A stretch of DNA of 9,115 nt, from assembly GCA_938023885.1 (NCBI GenBank), contig CALJCU010000386.1, positions 1 to 9,115 of the forward strand. The letters are read 5' to 3'. Below the pieces are notes generated by a model. That model was not told the origin of the DNA, made no database searches, and saw only the letters and a program-made list of their open reading frames with translations. Positions 1 through 6,347 of this stretch are shown piece by piece. A program made the translations under genes and the position numbers. The DNA is from an uncultured Prevotella sp. Its GTDB lineage: Bacteria > Bacteroidota > Bacteroidia > Bacteroidales > Bacteroidaceae. Within the stretch, counting starts at the first letter, position 1; every line of letters begins with the position of its first letter.

Positions 1-585
1 AACCTCTGCCACCATATCCATTTCCCGGCGCAGAGCGGCAGCAACAACGTTCTGAAGCTGATGAACCTCAAGTACACCCGTGAAGATTATCTGGCGAAGG
101 TGGCCGCCATCCGCCGCCTTGTCCCGGACTGTGGCCTGACGACCGACATCTTCATCGGCTATCACAACGAGACGGAAGAAGACTTCCAGCAGACACTCTC
201 GCTGATGCGTGAGGTGGGATTCGACTCTGCCTTCATGTTCAAATACTCCGAGCGGCCGGGGACATACGCTGCCAGGCACCTACCCGACAATGTGCCCGAG
301 GAAGAGAAGATACGCCGTCTGAACGAGCTGATACGCCTCCAGACGGAGATCTCGGCCGAGCAGAACAGGAAGGACGAGGGCAGGGAGTTTGACATTCTCA
401 TCGAGCGTTTCTCTAAGCGAAGCCGTAACCAGCTCATGGGCCGTACCCGGCAGAACAAGGCCGTCATCATACCCAAAGAAAACTATCATATCGGTGATAC
501 CGTGCAGGTGAGAATCACAGGCAGCACATCTGCCACACTCATGGGAGAACCCGTGGAGGCTTCCTGCTCCACACCAAACTCCTAG
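1..585 (+). CDS. miaB: tRNA-2-methylthio-N6-dimethylallyladenosine synthase MiaB, C-terminal part
   Basis: The gene is open from the first base of the window, so the 5' end lies outside; 194 residues remain. MiaB is a radical-SAM methylthiotransferase that converts i6A37 to ms2i6A37 in tRNAs reading UNN codons, in the cytoplasm. Seen here: the late radical-SAM motif CHHIHFPAQSGS (fragment residues 3-14), then YTREDY (25-30), the strand/loop FIGYHNETEEDF (51-62; more often IVGFPGETEEDF in the family), KYSERPGT (81-88), and a C-terminal TRAM RNA-binding domain at about residues 127-190 ending in a typical MGEPV. The N-terminal MTTase domain and the CxxxCxxC cluster motif lie upstream of the window. 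The related RimO and MtaB families have different endings; the QSGS and KYSxRPGT context favours MiaB. The exporter gene starts 23 bases downstream on the same strand, probably co-transcribed. Confidence 0.93.
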   Translation, partial: NLCHHIHFPAQSGSNNVLKLMNLKYTREDYLAKVAAIRRLVPDCGLTTDIFIGYHNETEEDFQQTLSLMREVGFDSAFMFKYSERPGTYAARHLPDNVPEEEKIRRLNELIRLQTEISAEQNRKDEGREFDILIERFSKRSRNQLMGRTRQNKAVIIPKENYHIGDTVQVRITGSTSATLMGEPVEASCSTPNS

Positions 586-608
586 CTTCTAACTCTTAAT
601 TCCCAACT

Positions 609-2447
609 ATGAAAGAGTTCCTGCAAGTCCTGCGGCGTTTTTTGCCACCATATAAAAAATATCTTGTTTTGTCGGTCGTGTTCAACATCCTCTCCGCGAT
701 GTTGAACATCTTCTCTTTTGCCGCGCTCATCCCTATCCTGCAGATTCTCTTCCAGGTAGACGGTGGCCTGCGCGCCAACGACCTCATGCCATGGGCGCTG
801 AACAAGGAGGTCCTGCAGAACAATATGTCCTATTTTGTGCAGGAGATGATCATCAACACTTCGGCGACAACGACACTGCTTGCCATTGGTTTCTTCCTTG
901 CCTTCATGACCTTCCTTAAGACGACAGCTTACTTTCTGTCGTCGGCCTGTGTCATGCCCATCCGCACGGGCGTGGTAAGGGACATCCGCAACCAGCTCTA
1001 TCATAAGATTACAGCACTCTCACTGTCGTTCTTCAGTGAGGAGCGCAAAGGTGACATCATCGCCCGCATGAGCGGTGACGTGCAAGAGGTGGAGAACAGC
1101 ATCATGTCGTCCCTTGACATGCTCTTCAAGAACCCCATTCTCATCGTGGCTTACTTCATCACGCTGGTCATCATCTCCTGGCAGCTGACAGTGTTCACCA
1201 TCATCTTCGTGCCCATCTTCGGATGGTTCATGGGATTTGTGGGAAGGAAACTGAAGTCGAGGAGCATCCTCGCACAGAGTCTGTGGAGCGACACGATGAG
1301 CGTCGTGGAAGAGACCTTGGGCGGCCTGCGTATCATCAAGGCGTTCAATGCGGAGAAAAAAATGAACGAACGGTTCGACAAGGTCAACTCGTCGTACCGT
1401 GACCAGATTCTACGCGTCACGATCCGCCAGCAGATGGCACACCCGATGTCGGAGTTTCTCGGTACGGTAATGATCATTGTCGTGCTGTGGTTCGGCGGTA
1501 TCCTCGTGCTCAACAAGTCGCTGCTCGACGGTCCCACCTTTATCTATTACCTTGTCATTCTCTACAGTATCATCAACCCCCTGAAGGACTTCTCCAAGGC
1601 AAGCTACAACATCCCCAAGGGGTTGGCATCCATGGAGCGTATCAACAAGATCCTCAAGGCGGAGATAGAAATAAAAGAGAAGCCCAATCCCATCCATATC
1701 AAGGACTTTGAGCACCAGATAGAGTTCCGGCACGTCTCTTTCGCTTATACTGACAACCACACCGATGAGCTCCATTATGTGCTGAAAGATATCAACCTCA
1801 TCATTCCTAAGGGTAAGACAGTGGCACTCGTGGGGCAGAGCGGTGGCGGCAAGTCCACACTTGTCGACCTCATCCCGCGCTACTATGATGTACAGGAAGG
1901 TGAGGTGCTCATCGATGGGATCAACGTGAAGGACCTCGGCATACACGACCTGCGGTCGCTCATCGGCAACGTCAACCAGGAGGCTATCCTCTTCAATGAT
2001 ACCATCAAGAACAATATCAAGTTCGGTAAGGATGATGCCACGGACGAAGAGGTCGTCCGGGCAGCGAAGATCGCCAATGCCTATGACTTCATCATGGAGA
2101 CGGAGCATGGCTTTGACACGAACATCGGTGACCGCGGCGGCCGCCTCTCGGGAGGTCAGCGTCAGCGTATCAGCATCGCGCGCGCCATCCTCAAGAACCC
2201 GCCGATCCTTATCCTCGACGAGGCGACATCAGCCCTCGACACAGAGAGCGAGCGCCTTGTGCAGGATGCCCTCTACCGGCTCATGAAGACACGCACTACC
2301 GTAGCCGTAGCCCACCGCCTGTCAACGATCAAGAACAGTGATGAGATCTGTGTCCTTCACGACGGGCAGATTGTGGAGCGTGGCACCCACGATGAGCTTA
2401 TGGAACGAGACGGCTACTACCATAAGCTGCACGACATGCAACAATGA
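609..2447 (+). CDS. ABC exporter, fused permease/ATPase, MsbA-like
   Basis: This is a complete 612-residue half-transporter that should homodimerise in the inner membrane and use ATP to flip or export lipids or other hydrophobic substrates. The N-terminal type-1 exporter membrane domain has hydrophobic segments near residues 19-48, 93-120, 185-232 and 298-340, consistent with six helices. The nucleotide-binding domain is intact: Walker A GQSGGGKST (409-417, K415), signature LSGGQRQR (513-520), Walker B ILILDEATSALD (533-544, D537 and E538) and H-loop histidine H569. The ATG at 609 is chosen because it opens directly into the membrane domain. The next gene converges on it after 20 bases. Membership in the MsbA/lipid A family is suggested by the layout and by the chromosomal setting beside miaB. 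Substrate specificity cannot be read from sequence, so no symbol is assigned. Confidence 0.92.
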   Translation: MKEFLQVLRRFLPPYKKYLVLSVVFNILSAMLNIFSFAALIPILQILFQVDGGLRANDLMPWALNKEVLQNNMSYFVQEMIINTSATTTLLAIGFFLAFMTFLKTTAYFLSSACVMPIRTGVVRDIRNQLYHKITALSLSFFSEERKGDIIARMSGDVQEVENSIMSSLDMLFKNPILIVAYFITLVIISWQLTVFTIIFVPIFGWFMGFVGRKLKSRSILAQSLWSDTMSVVEETLGGLRIIKAFNAEKKMNERFDKVNSSYRDQILRVTIRQQMAHPMSEFLGTVMIIVVLWFGGILVLNKSLLDGPTFIYYLVILYSIINPLKDFSKASYNIPKGLASMERINKILKAEIEIKEKPNPIHIKDFEHQIEFRHVSFAYTDNHTDELHYVLKDINLIIPKGKTVALVGQSGGGKSTLVDLIPRYYDVQEGEVLIDGINVKDLGIHDLRSLIGNVNQEAILFNDTIKNNIKFGKDDATDEEVVRAAKIANAYDFIMETEHGFDTNIGDRGGRLSGGQRQRISIARAILKNPPILILDEATSALDTESERLVQDALYRLMKTRTTVAVAHRLSTIKNSDEICVLHDGQIVERGTHDELMERDGYYHKLHDMQQ

Positions 2448-2467
2448 TAATATTGAATGTTGAATGA

Positions 2468-2935
2468 TTAATAATTGATTTTCTTTTTATCCTTCGCCCA
2501 CATCCCGAAGGCTTTCTTGCCTTCCTCGGGCAGCAGCTCGACGATGGGCTTTTGGCGGTCATGCATATCGCGCGTGATCTCCTGATAGATGAAGTCATCG
2601 CTGAAGCCGATAGCCGCGGCATCCTTCCGGTTGTTGGAATAATAGATCTTGCTGATTCCCGCCCAGTAGACAGCACCAAGGCACATCGGACAAGGCTCGC
2701 AGGAGCAGAATATCTCACAGTCATCGAGCTTGAACGTGCGCAGCCGCCGGCACGCCGTGCGGATGGCATTGACCTCAGCATGGGCAGTAGGATCGTTGTC
2801 GGGTGTCACACTGTTGCTTGCCTCAGCCACGATAACCCCGTGGCGGGCAATGACAGCCCCGAAAGGTCCGCCGCCATTCTTCACACTCTCTTCGCTCAAG
2901 CGGCACGCGCGCCGCATCAGTTCTTCGTTTGTCAT
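2468..2935 (-). CDS. Nucleoside deaminase, guanine deaminase-like (cytidine/deoxycytidylate deaminase fold)
   Basis: A 155-residue zinc-dependent deaminase, the full length expected for the small cytosolic GuaD/TadA-like group. The zinc site is complete: HAEVNAIR with H52 as ligand and E54 as the proton-shuttling glutamate, and PCPMC with C82 and C85. The N-terminal GGGPFGAVI (21-29) and the C-terminal block around DDFIYQEI (113-120) resemble Bacillus-type guanine deaminase (guanine to xanthine) more than the tRNA-editing TadA, which normally carries different residues after the PCxxC motif. The ATG at 2935 starts at the conserved N-terminus, with a weak AAGGA-like site a few bases upstream. 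It converges on the exporter gene (20-base gap), and a candidate promoter lies upstream at 2969-3002. The exact substrate (guanine or another base) is inferred. Confidence 0.88.
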   Translation of the reverse strand: MTNEELMRRACRLSEESVKNGGGPFGAVIARHGVIVAEASNSVTPDNDPTAHAEVNAIRTACRRLRTFKLDDCEIFCSCEPCPMCLGAVYWAGISKIYYSNNRKDAAAIGFSDDFIYQEITRDMHDRQKPIVELLPEEGKKAFGMWAKDKKKINY

Positions 2936-2968
2936 AGTATCCTTGCTTTTTTATTATTATCTCTCTTG

Positions 2969-3002
2969 CAAATTTAAGACAATAATTCCGATTTGAGGGC
3001 AA
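2969..3002 (-). promoter_or_regulatory. Candidate Bacteroidetes-type promoter for the deaminase gene
   Basis: Read on the minus strand, TAAATTTG (2969-2976) matches the Bacteroidetes primary sigma -7 consensus TAnnTTTG. A TTG at 3000-3002 lies 23 bases upstream, slightly longer than the usual spacing to the -33 element. It is 34 bases upstream of the deaminase ATG, a sensible leader length. Pattern match only. Confidence 0.4.
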
Positions 3003-3033
3003 TTCTTGGAAGAAAAATAATGGGATTCAAGCA

Positions 3034-3050
3034 GCAACCCTAAGGGGTGC
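3034..3050 (-). terminator. Weak hairpin after the lipoprotein gene
   Basis: An imperfect stem-loop (GC, one bulged A, then ACCC pairing with GGGT around a 4-base loop) lies about 50 bases downstream of the lipoprotein stop codon on the minus strand. It is followed after a short gap by a T-rich stretch (near 3012-3020 on the + strand as A-rich sequence). It may end the receptor-lipoprotein transcript. The stem is short, so the call is tentative. Confidence 0.25.
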
Positions 3051-3097
3051 CTCACGGGCTATCCCCTCTCTTGGACAGAAAGCCTGCTATGCGCCGC

Positions 3098-4117
3098 CTA
3101 CAGCCAATAGCCCTCAGCGGAATGGGCCTTCTTGTTGTAGGTCAAATCGACGTATTCCTGCAGTGCATCCTTCCACGGCAAGCCGAACGCGTCCATGAAA
3201 TAATGTATGATACGGTTGCTGTCCTCGTCGAGACTGTCCTCGGCAATGGCGCTCAGGTCAGTGTCAGAGCCTATCTTGTCGGTAAAGAGATCGGTGTCCT
3301 CGCGGTCCATGTAGACCACGAATGGGATTCTGAAGTCGATGTCGGTCGTTCCGTTCTGCAACAGCTTGTTGGAAAGGTCGTAGAACGGGCGAGCCTCTCC
3401 CCCGTCGAAGAACTTTGACTTGTAACCGTGATAGAGCTGGATGCGAAGGTTGAACTTCTTCCTGCTCTTCAGGAAGCGTAATACGCCCTTGAAACCGACC
3501 GGATCCTCTTTCCCTATGATCTTGGCGCCTTCTTTCGTTGACTTGTTCCAGGGATCGGTGTCGCAGTAAAGGTAGTCGAAGATCTTGTTGGTCTGGCTAT
3601 CATCGGCCTCCGCCGTTCCATACTTCATGGTCCCGACATTCTCCGCAGTGAAGAAGTGCTGATGAATCCTACGCTGGTCCTCGGTCTGGAACTGGTCAGT
3701 GATCTCCTTCCCTGCGGCGTCGTAGTAGTGGATGAAGAGCATGTATATGGGAGCCGGCTGGCCGTCGTACCATCCCGCCTTCTGCACATAGAAGCACTCT
3801 TGCCCGTCTTTCCCGAATTCCCATTTCTTGGTGGCGGGGTTCAACTGCCATGTTATCTTCTGCACCATCTTGACGTGCCGGGCCTCAGTGTCAGGGTTTT
3901 GGTGGGGTCCCCCCACCTTCTGGATGGCATTCCATTGGGAATGCAGATGGCAGTCCACAAGCACCAGCTTCACTTTGACAGGATCCTCATGCAGCTTATC
4001 CCTTACTTCCGGAGTCGGTTTGTCCACCTCTTTGCTGCATGACGCGAAGCCGGCGAAAGCCAATAGCGCCACGGCTGCGGCCACAGCTTTTCCAATGCTA
4101 AAAAATCTTGTTTTCAT
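3098..4117 (-). CDS. Hypothetical His-rich lipoprotein encoded beside a TonB-dependent receptor
   Basis: A 339-residue protein I cannot assign to a named family. It opens with a signal peptide (charged start, hydrophobic stretch about residues 10-25) and a lipobox ending FASC, with C27 as the likely lipidated cysteine, so it should sit on the outer or inner membrane facing the periplasm or surface. The next residues are SKEVDKP rather than an obvious surface-export signal. Notable histidine motifs are CHLH (56-59) and HQH (152-154), with further histidines at 72, 81, 130 and 230. Together with the receptor fragment 25 bases upstream on the same strand, this suggests a partner in uptake of a metal, haem or another ligand. 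That role is inference from context. The ATG at 4117 directly precedes the signal peptide, and the leader is AT-rich with no clear Shine-Dalgarno site. Confidence 0.8.
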   Translation of the reverse strand: MKTRFFSIGKAVAAAVALLAFAGFASCSKEVDKPTPEVRDKLHEDPVKVKLVLVDCHLHSQWNAIQKVGGPHQNPDTEARHVKMVQKITWQLNPATKKWEFGKDGQECFYVQKAGWYDGQPAPIYMLFIHYYDAAGKEITDQFQTEDQRRIHQHFFTAENVGTMKYGTAEADDSQTNKIFDYLYCDTDPWNKSTKEGAKIIGKEDPVGFKGVLRFLKSRKKFNLRIQLYHGYKSKFFDGGEARPFYDLSNKLLQNGTTDIDFRIPFVVYMDREDTDLFTDKIGSDTDLSAIAEDSLDEDSNRIIHYFMDAFGLPWKDALQEYVDLTYNKKAHSAEGYWL

Positions 4118-4142
4118 GATAAAATAAAATATTGTTGTTTAT

Positions 4143-4286
4143 TTAAAAGTTCCAGCTTACATTGCACTGCAGGTCACGCCCCATGTCATGCGCATAGTAA
4201 CGCGCCCTGTTAGTGTATTCCTTGTATTCCTTGTTGAACAGGTTGTCTCCTATGAGTGTCACTGTCAGTTTCTGTTGCCTTCCGAC
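4143..4286 (-). pseudogene. TonB-dependent outer-membrane receptor, C-terminal remnant cut at a CRISPR repeat
   Basis: The minus-strand frame ending at the TAA at 4143-4145 encodes 47 residues typical of the last two strands of a TonB-dependent receptor barrel: the conserved NLFNKEY block (fragment residues 15-21), then NRARYYAHDMGRD, and the terminal SWNF. The final phenylalanine is the usual outer-membrane assembly signal recognised by the BAM machinery. The receptor-like frame runs up to base 4286. The first base of a CRISPR repeat is 4287, and two codons into the repeat this frame hits a stop. The rest of the receptor (typically 650-1000 residues) is absent, so as it stands the piece has no start and is not a working gene. 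It precedes the lipoprotein gene by 25 bases, so the intact locus was probably receptor then lipoprotein. Confidence 0.82.
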
Positions 4287-4449
4287 GTTTTAATCGCACC
4301 TTTATGGAATTGAAATAAAATAAAGGCAGTGGTGCTCCCACGACAGATTCCAGTTTTAATCGCACCTTTATGGAATTGAAATATCATGTTAATCATTCTA
4401 ATTTCGACTTGAGCGCAAAGTTTTAATCGCACCTTTATGGAATTGAAAT
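4287..4449 (+). CRISPR. CRISPR array segment: three 30-base repeats, two spacers
   Basis: Three identical 30-base repeats occupy 4287-4316, 4353-4382 and 4420-4449. Each begins GTTTTAATCGCACC and ends GGAATTGAAAT. The spacers between them are 36 bases (4317-4352) and 37 bases (4383-4419), unrelated to each other. The 3' ending ATTGAAAT is the usual 8-base 5' handle of type I-B/III crRNAs, which sets the transcribed direction as +, the same as the cas genes further on. The repeat has almost no internal dyad, as in other unstructured repeats of this class. No leader is visible: receptor-coding DNA abuts the first repeat, and capsule-gene coding DNA abuts the third. All repeats are perfect copies, so there is no degenerate terminal repeat marking the distal end. 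Confidence 0.97.
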
Positions 4450-6236
4450 TCAATGTCATGGGTGAGGTCGTGAAACCAGGCACCTACACGCTCTCCGCCT
4501 TTGCTTCCGTGTTCAACGCCCTCTACATGGCCGGTGGAACGAATGATATTGGAACACTACGAAACATCAAGATTTACCGCCAGAACCGCCTCGTCTCCGT
4601 CTGCGATATCTACGATTATATTCTTAACGGCAAGATGACAGGCAACGTACGCCTGCACGACGGCGATGTCATCATTGTAGGGCCTTACGACTGCCTCGTG
4701 AACATCACGGGCAAGGTCAAACGACCGATGTACTACGAGATGAAACGCAACGAGAGCCTACAGACTTTGCTGCGCTATGCCGGCGGATTCACGGGCGACG
4801 CCTACAAGAAGGCCGTGCGCGTGAACCGCAAGACCGGACGCGAATACGCAGTGTTCAACGTCGACGAGTTTGACATGAGCTCTTTCCGCATCGCCGACGG
4901 CGACTCGGTGAGCGTCGACTCCATCCTGCCACGCTATCACAACACGGTGGAAATAAAAGGTGCCGTCTTTCGCCCGGGCATGTATCAGCTCGGCGATGGC
5001 ATCAACAGCGTGCGCACCCTCGTGCAGCACGCCGAAGGACTCACGGAGGATGCTTTTACAGCCCGCGCCGTCATGCACCGCATGAACGCTGACCGGACCC
5101 TGCGGGTCATCCCTGTGGATATTCAGGGAATCATGGAAGGCCGTGTGGCGGATATCCCACTGAAAGAAAATGATGTGCTCTTCATCCCCACCAAGCAGAC
5201 GGCGATGAACGAGCAGACTATCAGTATCCAGGGCGAAGTGGTCTATCCGGGCATCTACAAATATGCTGACAACGAGACCTTGGAAGACTTTGTGCTTCAG
5301 GCCGGTGGTCTGACCGACAAAGCCTCTACCGTAAGAGTGGATGTGTCGAGACGGGTTGGCAACCCCAAAGCGCTGACGGGGGACAGTATCATCGCCAAGA
5401 ACTATTCGTTTGCCTTGAAGGACGGATTCGTTGTTGATGGCGGGCAAGGTTTCGTGCTCCAGCCCTTCGATGAGGTCTACGTACGCAAAGACCCGACCTA
5501 CACCGTGCAGCAGAACGTGAGCATCGACGGTGAGGTGACGTTCCCCGGCACTTACACCCTCTCCCGTCGCAAGATGCGGCTCACCGATCTCGTGGCTGCC
5601 GCGGGCGGAACCACACCTCTCGCCTACATCCGCGGTGCAAGGCTCGAACGAAAGACCAACGAGACAGAGCGCAAGCGCATGGAGGCTGCCCTGCAGATGC
5701 AGCAGGAACAGTTGCAGCAGGAGCTCATGTCACTCGCCGCAAGCCAGAATGCCGGCGCATCCCTGCAACAAGTGGGCCAGCAAAGCAAGGAGGAGCAATT
5801 GAAGAAGTTTCAGGTACCTGACACCTACCCGGTAGGGATTGAACTCGACAAGGCGCTTGCCGACCCGTCGGGCGATGCCAACATCGTGCTGCGTGAGGGT
5901 GACCGGCTCGTGCTGCCGCAATACACGGCAACGGTCAAGGTCAATGGTGCTGTGATGTACCCCAACACGGTGAGCTATCTCAATGGAAAGAGCACACGTT
6001 ATTATATCAATTCAGCCGGTGGTTATGCGAGAAATGCACGTAAGAGCGGTGCATATATCATCTACATGAACGGTATGGTAGCCAAAGCTTCTGAAGGAAA
6101 GGTCGAGCCCGGCTGCGAGATCGTGGTGCCCAGCAAGATCCTGCGCCATACAAGCGCCGCTGAACTGTTGAGCATCGGCACCAGTATCTCGTCTATCGCG
6201 GCAATGATTGCAACCATCGCCAACATGACGAAGTAA
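4437..6236 (+). CDS. Polysaccharide export protein with six SLBB repeats, 5'-truncated at a CRISPR repeat
   Basis: From 4450 the frame encodes a Wza-related capsule/exopolysaccharide export protein as found in Bacteroidetes. Six SLBB-type units with the pattern VxGxVxxPGxY...AGG can be seen at about residues 6-49, 88-130, 171-215, 262-306, 361-405 and 500-545 (numbered from the ATG at 4437). A Gln/Glu-rich coiled coil (about 408-456) interrupts units five and six, and a hydrophobic C-terminus (574-596) could be a membrane anchor. The signal peptide and N-terminal Poly_export domain are missing. The only start is an ATG inside the CRISPR repeat, giving MELK before the native frame; it has no credible ribosome-binding site, so expression is doubtful. 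The stop is at 6234-6236, and another repeat begins 16 bases later. Capsule neighbours such as a Wzz-type chain-length gene are not present. Confidence 0.88.
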   Translation: MELKFNVMGEVVKPGTYTLSAFASVFNALYMAGGTNDIGTLRNIKIYRQNRLVSVCDIYDYILNGKMTGNVRLHDGDVIIVGPYDCLVNITGKVKRPMYYEMKRNESLQTLLRYAGGFTGDAYKKAVRVNRKTGREYAVFNVDEFDMSSFRIADGDSVSVDSILPRYHNTVEIKGAVFRPGMYQLGDGINSVRTLVQHAEGLTEDAFTARAVMHRMNADRTLRVIPVDIQGIMEGRVADIPLKENDVLFIPTKQTAMNEQTISIQGEVVYPGIYKYADNETLEDFVLQAGGLTDKASTVRVDVSRRVGNPKALTGDSIIAKNYSFALKDGFVVDGGQGFVLQPFDEVYVRKDPTYTVQQNVSIDGEVTFPGTYTLSRRKMRLTDLVAAAGGTTPLAYIRGARLERKTNETERKRMEAALQMQQEQLQQELMSLAASQNAGASLQQVGQQSKEEQLKKFQVPDTYPVGIELDKALADPSGDANIVLREGDRLVLPQYTATVKVNGAVMYPNTVSYLNGKSTRYYINSAGGYARNARKSGAYIIYMNGMVAKASEGKVEPGCEIVVPSKILRHTSAAELLSIGTSISSIAAMIATIANMTK

Positions 6237-6252
6237 CATTGTAAGGGGAGTT

Positions 6253-6347
6253 GTTTTAATCGCACCTTTATGGAATTGAAATTGCCATTATAGGCCGTAG
6301 CCTTCGAAACAGGCATAGTTTTAATCGCACCTTTATGGAATTGAAAT
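6253..6347 (+). CRISPR. CRISPR array segment: two 30-base repeats, one spacer
   Basis: Two repeats (6253-6282 and 6318-6347) are identical base for base, and in the same orientation, to the three at 4287-4449. They flank one 35-base spacer (6283-6317). The left neighbour is the 3' end of the SLBB export gene plus 16 bases; the right neighbour is the interior of a cas8-like gene, with no leader between. If treated as one array with the upstream segment, the interval 4450-6252 would be a 1,803-base spacer. Confidence 0.95.

Noticed and set aside
1410..2108. Long minus-strand open frame (232 codons) opposite the ABC exporter
   Set aside because: A shadow of a high-GC3 coding region; the + strand has all ABC motifs, and the antisense product has no recognisable features.
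2448..2467. Bidirectional terminator between the exporter and the deaminase
   Set aside because: The 20-base convergent gap is AT-rich with a TTGAATG direct repeat but no stable stem, so no terminator is called.
4265..4483. Minus-strand open frame spanning the first CRISPR segment (72 codons)
   Set aside because: It reads straight through three repeats, giving the same repeated peptide FQFHKGAIKT. It is an artefact of repeat sequence without internal stops, not a gene.
4758..5447. Minus-strand open frame of 229 codons opposite the SLBB gene
   Set aside because: His- and Val-rich translation typical of antisense to a GC-rich gene; the sense strand shows clear SLBB repeats.
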